NCBI RefSeq assembly: GCF_038006205.1
Contig: NZ_JBBOUU010000001.1
Location: 1,614,001-1,678,000, forward strand
Length of the DNA: 64,000 nucleotides
Reading direction: 5' to 3'
Origin: Solibacillus sp. FSL R7-0668
GTDB lineage: Bacteria > Bacillota > Bacilli > Bacillales_A > Planococcaceae
This document shows, one piece after another, positions 63,585-64,000 of this stretch; within the stretch, counting starts at the first letter, position 1; each line of letters opens with the position of its first letter. Position numbers and translations under genes: made by a program. The notes beneath the pieces were generated by a model. That model had not been told where the DNA came from and ran no database searches. It worked only from the letters and a program-made list of their open reading frames with translations.

Positions 63585-64000
63585 ATGACAACTTGGAACT
63601 TAACAAACATGCAGCGCCATCTTTTGATTTGTAATGGTGCAACTTGCATGGGGGCGGGCGCAGAGGAAGTAACTAAACAAATCCGTGATGAAATTCGTCA
63701 ACATCGTCTGGATGAGCGCATTCATACATCGCGTACACGCTGTAATGGGCGTTGTAAAGATAAATGTGTCGTTATCGATTATCCAAAGGGGAGTTGGTAT
63801 TCTGTACAACAAGAGCAAACAGCACGTGCCATTGTCCATGAAAATGTAGAAGAAGAAGCGATTATTTATACGATGCAGGACGGCGAACGAAAACGACCAG
63901 ACAATCGTATTAAAGGCATCGAAAAATATAGAAAGGAGAAGGGGGCTGTGAAGAAAGCAATTCTTTTTGTGGGACATGGAAGTAGATTAGAAGCTGGAAA
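63585..64000 (+). CDS. cbiX: [2Fe-2S] ferredoxin (CbiW-like) in frame with sirohydrochlorin cobaltochelatase CbiX, 3' end cut
   Basis: The frame is open from the ATG at 63585 to the window edge. Residues 1-105 form a thioredoxin-like [2Fe-2S] ferredoxin with Cys in LICNGATCMG and RCNGRCKDKC, like CbiW of Bacillus megaterium. Without a stop the frame passes through a charged linker (residues about 106-120) into KKAILFVGHGSRLEAGK, the N-terminus of CbiX with the metal-binding His. A GTG at 63948 with GAAAGGAGAAGGGGG upstream could also start CbiX alone. The product may therefore be a fusion, a separate CbiX, or both. CbiX inserts Co(II) into sirohydrochlorin. Confidence 0.85.
   Translation, partial: MTTWNLTNMQRHLLICNGATCMGAGAEEVTKQIRDEIRQHRLDERIHTSRTRCNGRCKDKCVVIDYPKGSWYSVQQEQTARAIVHENVEEEAIIYTMQDGERKRPDNRIKGIEKYRKEKGAVKKAILFVGHGSRLEAG

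Noticed and set aside
63600-63977. 125-codon minus-strand ORF opposite the ferredoxin-CbiX frame
   Set aside because: It is the shadow of the + strand gene, which has clear Cys motifs and a CbiX N-terminus.

Overview
The window reads as chromosomal DNA of a low-GC, spore-former-type Bacillota, most likely Bacillales and within them the Planococcaceae (Lysinibacillus/Solibacillus-like). This is an inference from AT-rich codon use, strong AGGAGG-type ribosome binding sites, Bacillus-type gene families (YceG/TerD, LytTR-DUF3021, CzrA, CbiH60) and the Bacillus-style anaerobic cobalamin pathway. No rRNA, tRNA, insertion sequence or prophage was recognised.

Region 1 (1-6112) is the 3' end of a type I-C CRISPR-Cas locus: the C-terminal part of cas1, cas2, a leader, and a very large array of 75 repeats and 74 spacers read on the + strand. 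Two spacers occur twice, each time with a one-base difference at the 3' end. The oldest nine repeats carry a C instead of T in the hairpin loop.

Region 2 (6113-26660) is ordinary accessory and housekeeping DNA: a coiled-coil protein, a LytTR-DUF3021-2TM regulatory cluster, a copper ATPase with two CsoR-like operators, a prolyl 4-hydroxylase, a yceG-terD-terD stress operon behind a sigma-W-like promoter, a MocR/LysE pair, an MFS transporter, a 240-bp palindromic MITE-like element, several nucleotidyltransferases and a Nudix hydrolase.

Region 3 (26786-30667) holds a riboflavin operon (ribE-ribB-ribH, with neither ribD nor ribA) behind two consecutive, almost identical FMN riboswitches, then a zinc/cobalt efflux pair (czcD-czrA) with its operator.

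Region 4 (30795-64000, continuing past the edge) is a cobalamin island with four adenosylcobalamin riboswitches. Unit 1 (+) is cbiH60-cbiJ-cbiC-cbiD-cbiET-cbiF-cbiG-cbiA-nitroreductase-btuR-cbiP-cbiB-cobD-cobC. Unit 2 (+) is a BtuFCD-type importer plus a second CbiH60. Unit 3 (-) is the cobalt ECF importer cbiMNQO plus a 43-residue coupled ORF. Unit 4 (+) is cbiL-sirC-cobA-methyltransferase-btuC-btuD-btuF, a free-standing sulfite-reductase-like Fe-S domain matching the CbiH60 tail, and a [2Fe-2S] ferredoxin read in frame into CbiX at the edge. Together they cover cobalt uptake, uroporphyrinogen III to adenosylcobinamide phosphate, and two corrinoid/tetrapyrrole importers. The nucleotide-loop genes cobU/cobP, cobS and cobT are not in the window. 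Between units 2 and 3 lie an ABC exporter operon headed by a truncated LytTR protein and an unknown Ser/Asn-rich protein.

The most unusual items are the tandem FMN riboswitches, the three-member family of CbiH60-tail Fe-S domains with the ferredoxin-CbiX reading frame, and the duplicated spacers with slipped 3' ends.
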